A DNA stretch of 64,000 bases, from NCBI RefSeq assembly GCF_004745645.1, contig NZ_SRMB01000001.1:496001-560000 (forward strand). Direction: 5' to 3'. The DNA comes from Hymenobacter metallicola. Lineage in GTDB: Bacteria; Bacteroidota; Bacteroidia; Cytophagales; Hymenobacteraceae. Position numbers and translations under genes: made by a program. The notes under the pieces are model-generated. The model did not search any database. It was not told where the DNA came from and saw nothing but the letters and a program-made list of their open reading frames with translations. Below are positions 8,653-17,459 of the stretch, one piece after another (position 1 is the stretch's first letter; each line of letters begins with the position of its first letter).

Positions 8653-9675
8653 TTATCCCACAATGGTGCGGGTCGAGTCGCGGGCCACGAGCGTCGTCGG
8701 AATCTTAATCACGCTCGGCGGGGCGGCTTTCTGCTTGCGCTCAATGAGCTCAATGAGGCGCTCGACAGCCACCTGCCCGATTTCCTGGGCTGGCTGCACC
8801 ACGGTGCTCATGGGCGGGGAAAGCAACTCGGCCACGGTCATGTTGGTAAAGCCAATCAGGGCGATATCCTCGGGAATGCGCAGGTTGCGCTTCTGCAGGG
8901 CCCCTAGGCAGCCGGCGGCGAGCCGGTCGCTGGCGGTGAAAAACGCGTCGGGCCGTGGGTTCTGGGCCAGTAGCTCATCCACCATGGGGCCGACCTCATC
9001 GGGCCCGAAAGTGCCGTAGCGAATCAGGTTTTCGTCGTACGGGATGCCGTGCTTTTCCAACGCGGCGCGGTAGCCGGCCAGGCGCTCCTGGGTAATGGAA
9101 AGAAAGGGAGGAATGGTGAGGTGGGCAATGCGCCGCCGGCCCGACCAGATCAGGTGCTCGGTAGCTTCAAAAGCGCCCTTAAAGTTGTCGGCCACGACCT
9201 GCGTAGCGTTCAGCTCCGACGAAACCCGGTCGAACAACACCACCGGCATGCCCTGATCCTGCAGCTCCTTGAGATGCGTAACGTCGGAGGTTTCGCTGGA
9301 AAGGGAAATCAGTAGCCCGTCTACCCGCCGCGACACGGCCTGCTGCATGTTCACTACTTCCCGCTCATAGGATTCGTGGGTCTGGAAAATAATAACGTGG
9401 TAGCCGCGGTTGTAGGCAATGGCCTCGATGCCGTTGATGGCCTGGGAAAAGAAGTAGTTGGCAATCTGCGGAACGATGACGCCGATGGCGCGGCTGCGGT
9501 TTTCCTTTAAGCTGAGCGCAATCGGGTTGGGCCGATAGTTGAGGCGCTCGGCGTATTCCATGACCAGCCGTTTGGTCTCAGCGTTAATCTCATAGCTCCC
9601 GCGCAGGGCCCGCGACACGGTGGAGGTCGACAGGTTCAGCGCCTTGGCAATATCCTTTATAGTAACGTTATCCAA
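8653..9675 (-). CDS. LacI-family transcriptional regulator of the pectin locus
   Basis: This 340-residue regulator has an N-terminal helix-turn-helix (VTIKDIAKALNLSTSTVSRA, residues 4-23), the linker/hinge helix motif NPIALSLKENRSRAIGVIVP, and a periplasmic-binding-protein-like effector domain from about residue 60 to the end. The L-x-x-x-L hinge alanine/leucine pattern is normal, so minor-groove contact at a central CpG is expected. That fits the CCGG centre of the three operators found here. It is divergent from kduD, with operator copy 3 between them, so it probably controls both promoters and itself. The effector is presumably an intermediate such as KDG or a related keto-uronate; this is inference from the locus. 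Confidence 0.9.
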   Translation of the reverse strand: MDNVTIKDIAKALNLSTSTVSRALRGSYEINAETKRLVMEYAERLNYRPNPIALSLKENRSRAIGVIVPQIANYFFSQAINGIEAIAYNRGYHVIIFQTHESYEREVVNMQQAVSRRVDGLLISLSSETSDVTHLKELQDQGMPVVLFDRVSSELNATQVVADNFKGAFEATEHLIWSGRRRIAHLTIPPFLSITQERLAGYRAALEKHGIPYDENLIRYGTFGPDEVGPMVDELLAQNPRPDAFFTASDRLAAGCLGALQKRNLRIPEDIALIGFTNMTVAELLSPPMSTVVQPAQEIGQVAVERLIELIERKQKAAPPSVIKIPTTLVARDSTRTIVG

Positions 9676-9803
9676 GGGGTGGGCTTGTTAAAGTGCAATT
9701 ATGCGAAAGGCTGGAAAGGAGGCCATTTCGGGGCCTAAAGTAGAGTTCTATTCCGAATTTCTCTTCATCCCAGTTTTGACCCCCGGCAAAAAGCGCTATC
9801 GGC

Positions 9804-9824
9804 AACGTTCCCGATAACGTTTGC
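9804..9824 (+). promoter_or_regulatory. LacI-type operator, copy 3, in the lacI-kduD divergent region
   Basis: AACGTTCCCGATAACGTT followed by TGCGCAAAT. It lies about 130 bases from each of the two divergent start codons, so one site could govern both promoters and give autoregulation of lacI. Confidence 0.75.
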
Positions 9825-9951
9825 GCAAATAAACATTGTGCTATTCTTCCTTTTGCCTGGGTAGTCGTGTAAACTTATCAAACCGGTTTCTGGGCCCATC
9901 GTGCCCAAAACCAATTCTGATTCCCTAAAAAATTACGAAAAGCCTCGTCCT

Positions 9952-10722
9952 ATGCATACTGCCCCTAGCTTCAGCCTCGCCGGTAAACTTGCCATCGTTA
10001 CGGGCTGTAACCGGGGTATCGGGCAGGCTATGGCCCTGGGCCTGGCCGAGGCCGGCGCCGACATCATTGGCGTCTCGGCCACGCTGGCGTTGAGCGGCTC
10101 CGAAACCGAGCAGCAGGTGCGGGCCCTGGGCCGCCGCTTCTACGCCTACCAGGCCGACTTCAGCAACCGCGCCGCCGTGGATACCTTTATCGGAAAGGTG
10201 CAGCAGGATTTTCCCCGCATCGACATTCTGATCAACAACGCCGGTACTATCAAGCGCGCCCCGGCCGCTGAGCACTCGGACGAACTCTGGGACGAGGTAC
10301 TCCATATTAATCTGGACGCGCCCTTCCGCCTGGCCCGCGCCATCGGAGGGCGCATGCTGGCGCAGGGCTCGGGCAAAATCATCTTCACCGCCTCGCTGCT
10401 GACCTTTCAGGGCGGCATCAACGTGCCGGGCTACGCGGCCAGCAAGGGCGCCATCGGCTCCCTGGTAAAAGCTTTGGCCAACGAGTGGGCCGGCCGCGGC
10501 GTCAACGTCAACGCCATTGCCCCCGGCTACATTGCCACCGACAACACCGAGGCCCTGCGCAACGACCCGGACCGCAGCCAGAGCATTCTGGCCCGCATTC
10601 CGGCCGGCCGCTGGGGCACCCCCGCCGACTTCAAGGGCCCCACCGTATTCCTGGCCTCCGAGGCCGCCAATTACATCCACGGCACCATCCTCACCGTCGA
10701 CGGCGGCTGGATGGGCCGGTAA
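9952..10722 (+). CDS. kduD: 2-dehydro-3-deoxy-D-gluconate 5-dehydrogenase KduD
   Basis: I chose the ATG at 9952, which gives 256 residues, the usual KduD size; an in-frame GTG at 9901 would add a 17-residue charged leader. It is a short-chain dehydrogenase: TGCNRGIGQ is the cofactor loop, NNAG is present, and the catalytic triad is serine 148, tyrosine 161 and lysine 165 (YAASK). The end VDGGWMGR is typical of KduD. It reduces 3-deoxy-D-glycero-2,5-hexodiulosonate (DKII) to KDG with NAD(P)H in the cytoplasm, the step after KduI, whose gene follows after a stem-loop-bearing gap. It heads a long same-strand gene run that continues through kduI, kdgF, the uxa and kdg genes and exuT. Confidence 0.92.
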   Translation: MHTAPSFSLAGKLAIVTGCNRGIGQAMALGLAEAGADIIGVSATLALSGSETEQQVRALGRRFYAYQADFSNRAAVDTFIGKVQQDFPRIDILINNAGTIKRAPAAEHSDELWDEVLHINLDAPFRLARAIGGRMLAQGSGKIIFTASLLTFQGGINVPGYAASKGAIGSLVKALANEWAGRGVNVNAIAPGYIATDNTEALRNDPDRSQSILARIPAGRWGTPADFKGPTVFLASEAANYIHGTILTVDGGWMGR

Positions 10723-10724
10723 AA

Positions 10725-10830
10725 GGTGAAATTGGGAAGTGGTGAAATAGTGAGTTTTTTGTTCAACTACTCCTGCTTCGCTACCTCCATCAACTTCCAA
10801 TTTCACCATCTCACCACCTCACCACTTCCC
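10725..10830 (+). repeat. kduD-kduI intergenic stem-loops with competing arms
   Basis: The 5' arm GGTGAAATTGGGAAGTGGTGA at 10725-10745 can pair with ACTTCCAATTTCACC at 10793-10807 (one bulge). Alternatively, its second half, from 10734, can pair with TCACCACTTCCC at 10819-10830, just before the kduI ATG at 10833. The two pairings share bases and exclude each other. Confidence 0.6.
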
Positions 10831-10832
10831 CG

Positions 10833-11663
10833 ATGACCCAACGCTTTGCCATCAGCCCCCGCGAAACTGCGGGCATGAATACGACCGAACTCCGGGAGAA
10901 TTTCCTGATTGAACGCCTGTTTGTGGCTGATGATATTACCCTGGTCTACACCCACTACGACCGGATGATTGTGGGCGGCGCCGTGCCGACCGACAAGCCC
11001 CTGGTGCTGCCCAACCCAGCTAACCTGAAGGCCGACTACTTCCTGGAGCGCCGGGAGCTGGGCATCCTCAACGTGGGCGGCGCCGGCCAGGTCACTGTAG
11101 ACGGCACGACCTACGAGCTGGGCAACCAGGACTGCCTGTATGTCGGCAAAGGCGCGCAGGACGTACAGTTTCTGAGCGCCTCGGCCGATGAGCCGGCCCG
11201 GTATTACCTCTTGTCGGCCCCGGCCCACGCCGAGCACCCGACCACGCTCAAAACTCAGGCCGAAGCGACGCCCGTGGAAATGGGCGCCGTGGAAACGGCC
11301 AATCAGCGCACCATTTATAAGTACATCTACGCCGAAGGCATCCAGAGCTGCCAGCTGGTGATGGGCCTGACCCAGCTCAAAACCGGCTCGGTCTGGAACA
11401 CCATGCCCTCGCACACCCACGACCGGCGTATGGAGGCCTACCTCTATTTCAATCTGCCCGCCGGGCAGCGGGTGCTGCACCTGATGGGGGAGCCCTCGGA
11501 AACCCGCCCGCTGTGGGTGAGCAACGAACAGGCCATCCTCTCGCCGCCGTGGTCGATTCACACCGGCTGCGGCTCGAGCAACTACGCCTTCATCTGGGGT
11601 ATGGCCGGCGAAAACCGCGAGTACACCGACATGGACGCCGTGGCGCTGGACCAGCTTCGCTAA
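10833..11663 (+). CDS. kduI: 5-dehydro-4-deoxy-D-glucuronate isomerase KduI
   Basis: The 276-residue length matches the family, and the whole sequence reads as KduI: RENFLIERLF and HYDRMIVGGAVP near the start, LGILNVGG at the first cupin, and MPSHTHDRRMEAYLYF carrying the metal-binding histidines and glutamate. The fold is a bicupin. It interconverts 5-keto-4-deoxyuronate (DKI) and DKII, linking the KdgF and KduD steps. The start codon sits directly after the alternative hairpin described at 10725-10830. The kdgF-like gene follows after 12 bases, so those two are tightly coupled. Confidence 0.95.
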   Translation: MTQRFAISPRETAGMNTTELRENFLIERLFVADDITLVYTHYDRMIVGGAVPTDKPLVLPNPANLKADYFLERRELGILNVGGAGQVTVDGTTYELGNQDCLYVGKGAQDVQFLSASADEPARYYLLSAPAHAEHPTTLKTQAEATPVEMGAVETANQRTIYKYIYAEGIQSCQLVMGLTQLKTGSVWNTMPSHTHDRRMEAYLYFNLPAGQRVLHLMGEPSETRPLWVSNEQAILSPPWSIHTGCGSSNYAFIWGMAGENREYTDMDAVALDQLR

Positions 11664-11675
11664 CTGCTTGCTAGC

Positions 11676-12026
11676 ATGACAATTGACTTTAAAGAAATGC
11701 CAGCCAGCTTCATTTCGGAAGAAGGTGCCGATTGGAAAGATGTCGGGCCTGGCATGCGCCGCCGCATCATTTCCTACGACGCGCAGATGATGCTGGTGAA
11801 AGTGACTTTCGAAACCGGTGGGGTAGGGGCCCTGCACCACCACGTACACGTGCAGCAGAGCTACATCCAGAGTGGGGTGTTCGAGGTGACGCTGGGCGAG
11901 CAGAAACAGGTGCTCCGTGCCGGCGACGCGTTTTACGTGCCCTCCGACGTGTGGCACGGCGTGGTCTGCCTCGAAGCCGGCGTGCTGATTGATGCCTTTT
12001 CGCCGATGCGGGAAGATTTTGTGTAG
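11676..12026 (+). CDS. kdgF: KdgF-type cupin, unsaturated uronate to DKI
   Basis: This is a single-domain cupin of 116 residues. Metal-binding histidines lie in HHHVHVQQ, with a second metal motif at SDVWHG. The segment DAFSPMR near the C-terminus places aspartate 106, phenylalanine 108 and arginine 112 in the same D-x-F-x-x-x-R spacing as the catalytic residues reported for KdgF of Yersinia and Halomonas. KdgF speeds the conversion of 4,5-unsaturated galacturonate to the linear keto form that KduI uses. Position immediately after kduI supports this assignment. No signal peptide is present, so it is cytoplasmic. Confidence 0.85.
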   Translation: MTIDFKEMPASFISEEGADWKDVGPGMRRRIISYDAQMMLVKVTFETGGVGALHHHVHVQQSYIQSGVFEVTLGEQKQVLRAGDAFYVPSDVWHGVVCLEAGVLIDAFSPMREDFV

Positions 12027-12062
12027 AACTCAGGGGCAACTCGACTGAAAGAAAAAGAATTG

Positions 12063-14135
12063 ATGAAAGGGTATTTGAAGGCAATGCTGGTGCTGGCAGG
12101 GGCAATTTTGGGAGAGGTTTCCTCGGCCTACGCCCAGCATTTGACGGTGGCCCTGGATGGCTCGGGCGACTTCCCGACCATTCAGGCCGCCGTCAACAGC
12201 CTGCCCGCCAGCAGCACCCAGCAACGGGTGATTCGCATTAAAAAAGGCACTTATAAAGAGAAGGTCTTTATCGACGGCAAGGACCACCTTACCCTGCAGG
12301 GCGAATCGGAAAAGGGCGTAATCCTGACTTTTTCCCAGGCCAACGCTATTTTCCGCTGCGACCCGGCCAATGCCAACGACTGGACCATTGCCACGCTGAG
12401 CCTGCGCAACAGCCCCGATATCACGCTCGAAAAGCTGACGGTACTGAACACCTACGGCGCCGAAGCCACCGGCCCCGTCACCATCGACTGCCCCTCGGAC
12501 CCCACGGGCAAGAAGCTGATCAAGAAGTCGGACCACCAGATGGCGCTGTACACCGGCAAGGGCACGACCCGGCTGACGGTGAAGAACTGCACTTTCCGGA
12601 CCCTGGGCAACGACACGGTGAGCCCCTGGGATGCCGAGGCCGGGGTGTACTACTTCAAAGACTGCACCCTGGAAGGCAGCGTGGACTTTTACTGTCCGCG
12701 CGGCTGGGCCTTTGCCGAGAATTGCCGCTTTATCTGCCACAATATGAATGCCGCCATCTGGCACGACGGCTCGGGCAGCAAAGACGCCAAAACGGTGCTC
12801 AAGAACTGCACCTTCGAGGGCGACGACAACTTCAAGCTGGGCCGCTACCACACCGAGTCGCAGTTCTATTTGATTGACTGCCAGTTCCCCAAGAACATGG
12901 CCGACGCGGATATCTACCCGGCGCCGTCGGGCAAGGGCGCGCCGCAGTGGGGCCGCCGGGTGTACTACGCGGGCTGCCACCGGCAGGGCGGCGACTACGC
13001 TTGGCACCGCGACAACCTGAATACCGCCGAAAACGCGCCCAAAGCCAAGCAGATTGACGCCGCCTGGACGTTCGGTAGTCGCTGGCCTCAGTTTGGCAGC
13101 CGCTCGGCTGCCGCTTCCCAAACTCTGAAAATGGGCGGGCTGCTGGCCGAAGCAGTGGATACCACGGCCGAGAAAATGCTGGTGTATCAGCGCAGCATCG
13201 GGGGCTGGCCCAAGGCCGTGAAGGAAAAGAAGGTGGACTACAAGGCCCCGCTCAGCGCTGCCGTGAAAGCCGCTACCCTGGCCGACGCTAACCGCAAGGA
13301 CGCCACCATCGATAACAACGCCACGACCCGGGAAATCGAGTATTTGGCCAAGGCCTACAAAGCTACCGGTAACGCAGCCTACCGCGCGGCCGCCGAAAAG
13401 GGCATCCGCTACCTGCTCAAGATGCAGCATAAAAACGGCGGCTTTCCCCAGTTTTACCCCGACAGCAGCAGCTACCGGGCCCAGATTACCTACAACGACA
13501 ACGCCATGGTGCGGGTGCTGACTCTGCTCAAGGCCGTAGCCGAGAAACAAGCCGACTACGCCGCCCTGGACCCGACGCTGGCCCCGGCCGCGAAGCTTGC
13601 CGTGGACAAGGGCGTGAGCTGCATTCTCAAAACCCAGTACGTGCAGCGCGGCAAGCTTACGGCCTGGTGCGCCCAGCACGACCGGAGAACCCTGCTGCCG
13701 GTAAAGGCCCGGGCCTTCGAGCTGGCCTCGCTCAGCGGGGCCGAGAGCGTGGGCATCGTGCAGTTTCTGATGAGCCTCGACAACCCCTCGCCCGAGGTGA
13801 AAAAGTCGATTCAGGCAGCCATCGCCTGGTTTCAGGAAGTGAAGATGGAAGGCTTCGTGCTGAAAGACGTGGTAGATGCCTCCCAGCCCACGGGGCGTGA
13901 CCGGGTCATTGTGCCCGAAGCCGGCAGCGTGCTCTGGGCCCGGTTTTACGACCTGGATACGAACCAGCCGATGTACGTGGGCCGCGACGGGCAGAAGCGC
14001 AGCCAGCTCAGCGAGATTGAGAATGAGCGCCGGACGGGCTACGTGTACGCCAGCACCTGGCCGCAGAAATTGCTAACCAAGGACTATCCGAAGTGGCAGC
14101 AGAAGTGGGAGAAGAAAGAAGGAAGTAAAATCTAA
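12063..14135 (+). CDS. Pectin methylesterase (CE8)-pectate lyase (PL10) fusion, secreted
   Basis: The protein has 690 residues. A signal peptide ends near SAYAQ (about residue 24). Residues of about 25-340 are a CE8 pectin methylesterase beta-helix: it begins LTVALDGSGDFPTIQAAV, and GSVDF holds the catalytic aspartate 208 in the place of the usual GTVDF. The following segment is CPRGWAF rather than the common IFG, and WGRR replaces the usual GRPW, so it is a divergent esterase. Residues of about 357-690 are a PL10 pectate lyase: TIDNNAT, GGFPQFYP, TAWCAQHD, KARAFELASL and RRTGYVY. One polypeptide could remove methyl esters and then cut the de-esterified chain. It lies within the uronate operon, 36 bases after kdgF. 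Confidence 0.9.
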   Translation: MKGYLKAMLVLAGAILGEVSSAYAQHLTVALDGSGDFPTIQAAVNSLPASSTQQRVIRIKKGTYKEKVFIDGKDHLTLQGESEKGVILTFSQANAIFRCDPANANDWTIATLSLRNSPDITLEKLTVLNTYGAEATGPVTIDCPSDPTGKKLIKKSDHQMALYTGKGTTRLTVKNCTFRTLGNDTVSPWDAEAGVYYFKDCTLEGSVDFYCPRGWAFAENCRFICHNMNAAIWHDGSGSKDAKTVLKNCTFEGDDNFKLGRYHTESQFYLIDCQFPKNMADADIYPAPSGKGAPQWGRRVYYAGCHRQGGDYAWHRDNLNTAENAPKAKQIDAAWTFGSRWPQFGSRSAAASQTLKMGGLLAEAVDTTAEKMLVYQRSIGGWPKAVKEKKVDYKAPLSAAVKAATLADANRKDATIDNNATTREIEYLAKAYKATGNAAYRAAAEKGIRYLLKMQHKNGGFPQFYPDSSSYRAQITYNDNAMVRVLTLLKAVAEKQADYAALDPTLAPAAKLAVDKGVSCILKTQYVQRGKLTAWCAQHDRRTLLPVKARAFELASLSGAESVGIVQFLMSLDNPSPEVKKSIQAAIAWFQEVKMEGFVLKDVVDASQPTGRDRVIVPEAGSVLWARFYDLDTNQPMYVGRDGQKRSQLSEIENERRTGYVYASTWPQKLLTKDYPKWQQKWEKKEGSKI

Positions 14136-14145
14136 GGCTCTGATT

Positions 14146-15672
14146 ATGGCCAACTTATCCAAACAAGCGGCACTGGCCCTCTCGTCGGCGGCCGTCGTTA
14201 TGCCCGAGGCGGAGCACTTTGAGCTGCCCGAAAAGGTATTGCAGTTCGGCACGGGCGTGCTGCTGCGCGGCCTGCCCGACTACCTCATCGACAAAGCCAA
14301 CCGCCAGGGCATCTTCAACGGCCGCATCGTGGTGGTCAAGTCGACCGACGGGGGCGACGCTACGGCTTTCGACCGGCAGGACGGGCTCTACACGCTCAGC
14401 ATCCGCGGGGTGGAAGATGGCAGTACCATCGAGGAAAACGTGGTCTGCTCGGCCATTAGCCGGGTCTTGTCGGCCAAAAGTCAGTGGGAGCAGGTGCTGC
14501 GCGTAGCCCGGAACCCGGAGTTGACGGTCGTTATTTCCAACACCACGGAGGTCGGTATTCAGCTGGTTTCGGAGTCCATCCAGCAAAGCCCGCCCCAGTC
14601 GTTTCCCGGCAAGCTGCTGGCCGTGCTCTACGCCCGCTACCAGGCGTTTGGCGGCGCCCCGGATAAGGGTCTGGTCATCGTGCCCACCGAGTTGATTCCC
14701 AACAACGGCAGCAAGCTGGAAAGCATCGTGCTGGAGCTGGCCCACCTCAACGGCCTCGACGCCGAGTTCATCGAGTGGCTGGAATCGGCCAACTCGTTCT
14801 GCAACTCCCTCGTGGACCGCATCGTGCCCGGCCGCCCCGACGCCGCCACGCAAGCCGCGCTGGAAGCTGAGCTGGGCTACTCCGACAACTTGCTCACGAT
14901 GTCGGAAGCCTACTTGCTCTGGGCCATTGAAGGCGACGCGCACGTGAAATCGGTGCTGTCCTTTGAGCAGGCTGATGCGGGCGTTGTCGTGCAGCCCAAC
15001 ATCGACCTGTTCCGCGAGCTGAAGCTGCGCTTGCTCAACGGCACCCACACGCTCAGCTGCGGCCTGGCCTTTCTGGCCGGCTTCGACACCGTGCGCTCTG
15101 CCATGGACGACGCGGCCCTGGCTGGCTTTATCCAAAACCTGATGCTGGCCGATCTGTTGCCCGGCATTCCCTACAGCGTGGATGAAAAAGTGGGGCAGCG
15201 CTTCGGCATGCAGGTTCTGGACCGGTTCCGCAACCCCTACATCGAGCACCGGTGGTTGGGCATTACGCTCAACTACACCATGAAAATTCAGATGCGCAAC
15301 GTGCCCACGCTGCTGCATTACTACCAGAAGCTGGCCGTGGTGCCCGACTACATGGCCCTGGGCTTTGCCGCCTACCTGCTGTTTATGCGCGGCACCCAGC
15401 TGCACGACGACGTGTGGTACGGCGAGGCGAACGGCCAGGCTTACCCGATTCAGGACGAGAAGGCCGGCTACTTCGCCGACCTCTGGCAGCGCCAGGCGCC
15501 GGCGGAATTAATCCAAACCGTACTGCGTAATAAAACCCTCTGGGGCCACGATTTGGCCCAACTGCCCGGCTTCGCGGCCCGCGTCGAGAAGTACCTGCAC
15601 AAGCTCTTGCAGGACGGCGCCCCGGCCACGCTGGCCAGCTATTTCACCCAAAAGGTTTCCCTTGCCTCATGA
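14146..15672 (+). CDS. uxaB: Tagaturonate reductase UxaB
   Basis: This 508-residue enzyme belongs to the mannitol dehydrogenase family, with an N-terminal Rossmann part (VLQFGTGVLLRGLPDYLIDKA, about residues 30-50, adapted for NADH) and a C-terminal helical domain. KLRLLNGTHTLSCGLAFLAG contains the conserved lysine and N-x-x-H region of the active site. It reduces D-tagaturonate to D-altronate in the cytoplasm. Start ATG is 10 bases after the preceding stop, and its stop overlaps the uxaA start by four bases (ATGA). This is translational coupling with the next enzyme of the route. Confidence 0.93.
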   Translation: MANLSKQAALALSSAAVVMPEAEHFELPEKVLQFGTGVLLRGLPDYLIDKANRQGIFNGRIVVVKSTDGGDATAFDRQDGLYTLSIRGVEDGSTIEENVVCSAISRVLSAKSQWEQVLRVARNPELTVVISNTTEVGIQLVSESIQQSPPQSFPGKLLAVLYARYQAFGGAPDKGLVIVPTELIPNNGSKLESIVLELAHLNGLDAEFIEWLESANSFCNSLVDRIVPGRPDAATQAALEAELGYSDNLLTMSEAYLLWAIEGDAHVKSVLSFEQADAGVVVQPNIDLFRELKLRLLNGTHTLSCGLAFLAGFDTVRSAMDDAALAGFIQNLMLADLLPGIPYSVDEKVGQRFGMQVLDRFRNPYIEHRWLGITLNYTMKIQMRNVPTLLHYYQKLAVVPDYMALGFAAYLLFMRGTQLHDDVWYGEANGQAYPIQDEKAGYFADLWQRQAPAELIQTVLRNKTLWGHDLAQLPGFAARVEKYLHKLLQDGAPATLASYFTQKVSLAS

Positions 15673-17324
15673 AGCATTTAGTAGCCCAGATTCACCCGCA
15701 CGACAACGTCCTGGTAGCCCTCACGGACCTGCCCATCGGTACGCCCGTGCCGTGGAAGGACGGCATGATTACCACTACCCAGGCCATTCCGGCCAAGCAT
15801 AAAGTAGCCCCCCAGGCCTTCGAGCCCGGCGACCTGGTCCACATGTACGGCGTGCTCGTGGGCAAAGTGCGCCAGAGCATTCCGCTCGGCGGCCTGCTCA
15901 CGACGTCCAACATTCAGCACGCCACCGATTCGTTTGACCAAACTTCGGGCATGCACCGCCTCAACTGGCCCGTGCCCGACGTAACCAAGTGGCAGGAGCG
16001 CACCTTTATGGGCTTCCACCGCGCCGACGGCCGCGTGGGCACGGCCAACTACTGGCTCGTAATTCCCTTGGTATTCTGCGAAAACCGCAACATTCAGGTC
16101 CTGGAAGCCGCCTTGGTGGACGACCTGGGGTACGGCCGCAAGAAAAGCTACCAGCCCCAGACTCAGGAGCTGATTGCCTTGATGCAGGCCGGCAAAACGG
16201 TGGAGGAAATCCTGCAGGCCGACTTGCAGGGCGCCGAAACCAGCCGGCAGAAACCCCGGCTGTTTCCCAACGTGGACGGCGTACGGTTTCTAACCCACGA
16301 GGGCGGCTGCGGCGGTATCCGCCAGGATGCCCAAACCCTGTGCGGCCTGCTGGCTGGCTACATCACCCACCCCAACGTGGCGGGTGCTACGGTGCTCAGC
16401 CTGGGCTGCCAGAACGCGCAGGTGAGCATGCTCCAGGACGAAATCAACAAGCGCAGCCCCCAGTTCTATAAGCCGCTCTACATTCTGGAGCAGCAGAAAA
16501 TCGGCACCGAAGAGGCCCTGATCAGCACGGCCCTGCGCCAGACTTTCGCCGGCCTGATGCAGGCCAACGCCCAGCACCGCCAGCCCGCGCCCCTGAGTAA
16601 GCTGACTATTGGCCTGGAGTGCGGCGGCTCGGACGGCTTCTCCGGCATTTCGGCCAACCCCGCCGTGGGGCATGTGTCGGATATGCTCGTGGCCCTCGGT
16701 GGCTCGGTTATCCTGGCCGAATTCCCCGAGCTCTGCGGCGTGGAGCAGGAACTCGTCGACCGTTCCGTGGACCAGCCGACGGCCGAGCGGTTCAGCTCCC
16801 TGATGAAGGCCTACGGCGAGTCGGCGGTGGCCGTGGGTTCGGGCTTCGACATGAACCCCTCGCCGGGCAACATCCGCGACGGGCTGATTACCGACGCCAT
16901 GAAATCAGCCGGGGCAGCGCGCAAAGGCGGTTCTTCGCCGGTCGTGGCCGTGCTCGACTACCCCGAACTGGTGACCAAACCGGGCCTGAACCTGCTCTGC
17001 ACCCCCGGCAACGACGTGGAGTCGACGACGGCCGAGGTAGGGTCGGGGGCCAACATCGTGCTCTTTACCACCGGCCTGGGCACGCCCACCGGCAACCCGA
17101 TTGCGCCCGTAGTAAAGATTTCGAGCAACACGGCCCTGGCCCAGCGCATGCCCGACATTATCGACCTGAACACCGGAACGGTTATCGACGGCGAAGAAAC
17201 CATCGAGCAGGCCGGGGAACGGATTCTGGACTACGTCATTCGCGTGGCCAGCGGCGAGGAAGTAGCCGCCGTGCGCCACGGCCAAACCGACTTCATTCCC
17301 TGGAAACGTGGCGTTTCTTTGTAA
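15669..17324 (+). CDS. uxaA: Altronate dehydratase UxaA
   Basis: The protein has 551 residues, close to the usual size for full-length two-domain UxaA. The N-terminal SAF-type domain covers about residues 1-90 (HPHDNVLVAL, PAKHKVA). The large C-terminal catalytic domain contains GTANYWLVIPLVFCEN, LTHEGGCGGIRQD, GLECGGSDGFSGI and LLCTPGNDVESTTAEVGSGA. The cysteines in the GGCGG and ECGGSDG segments are typical metal ligands. It dehydrates D-altronate to 2-keto-3-deoxygluconate, joining the galacturonate branch to the KduD branch. Four-base overlap with uxaB. Confidence 0.94.
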   Translation: MKHLVAQIHPHDNVLVALTDLPIGTPVPWKDGMITTTQAIPAKHKVAPQAFEPGDLVHMYGVLVGKVRQSIPLGGLLTTSNIQHATDSFDQTSGMHRLNWPVPDVTKWQERTFMGFHRADGRVGTANYWLVIPLVFCENRNIQVLEAALVDDLGYGRKKSYQPQTQELIALMQAGKTVEEILQADLQGAETSRQKPRLFPNVDGVRFLTHEGGCGGIRQDAQTLCGLLAGYITHPNVAGATVLSLGCQNAQVSMLQDEINKRSPQFYKPLYILEQQKIGTEEALISTALRQTFAGLMQANAQHRQPAPLSKLTIGLECGGSDGFSGISANPAVGHVSDMLVALGGSVILAEFPELCGVEQELVDRSVDQPTAERFSSLMKAYGESAVAVGSGFDMNPSPGNIRDGLITDAMKSAGAARKGGSSPVVAVLDYPELVTKPGLNLLCTPGNDVESTTAEVGSGANIVLFTTGLGTPTGNPIAPVVKISSNTALAQRMPDIIDLNTGTVIDGEETIEQAGERILDYVIRVASGEEVAAVRHGQTDFIPWKRGVSL

Positions 17325-17329
17325 GTGGG

Positions 17330-17401
17330 TTTTGGTTAGTGGTTTATGGTTTTTGGTCGATATAAAACAGCAGGCGAAAAACCGTAAACCACTAACCAAA
17401 A
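17330..17401 (+). repeat. uxaA-uxaC intergenic stem-loop (GGTT family)
   Basis: The G+T-rich arm 17330-17353, containing TTGGTTAGTGGTTTATGG, pairs with the A+C-rich arm 17378-17401 over about 24 bp with a single G-U pair, around a 24-base loop. The same kind of structure is present in other wide junctions of this gene run. Confidence 0.75.
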
Positions 17402-17459
17402 ACTAAATTGTAACTCAGACCATCCTCTTACGGCCGACTTCCCACCCGGCCCCGTGAAT

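Noticed and set aside
9661..9672. AACGTT half-site at the lacI start codon
   Set aside because: It lacks the second half and the CCG centre; it encodes conserved residues 2-5 of the regulator, so it is probably chance.
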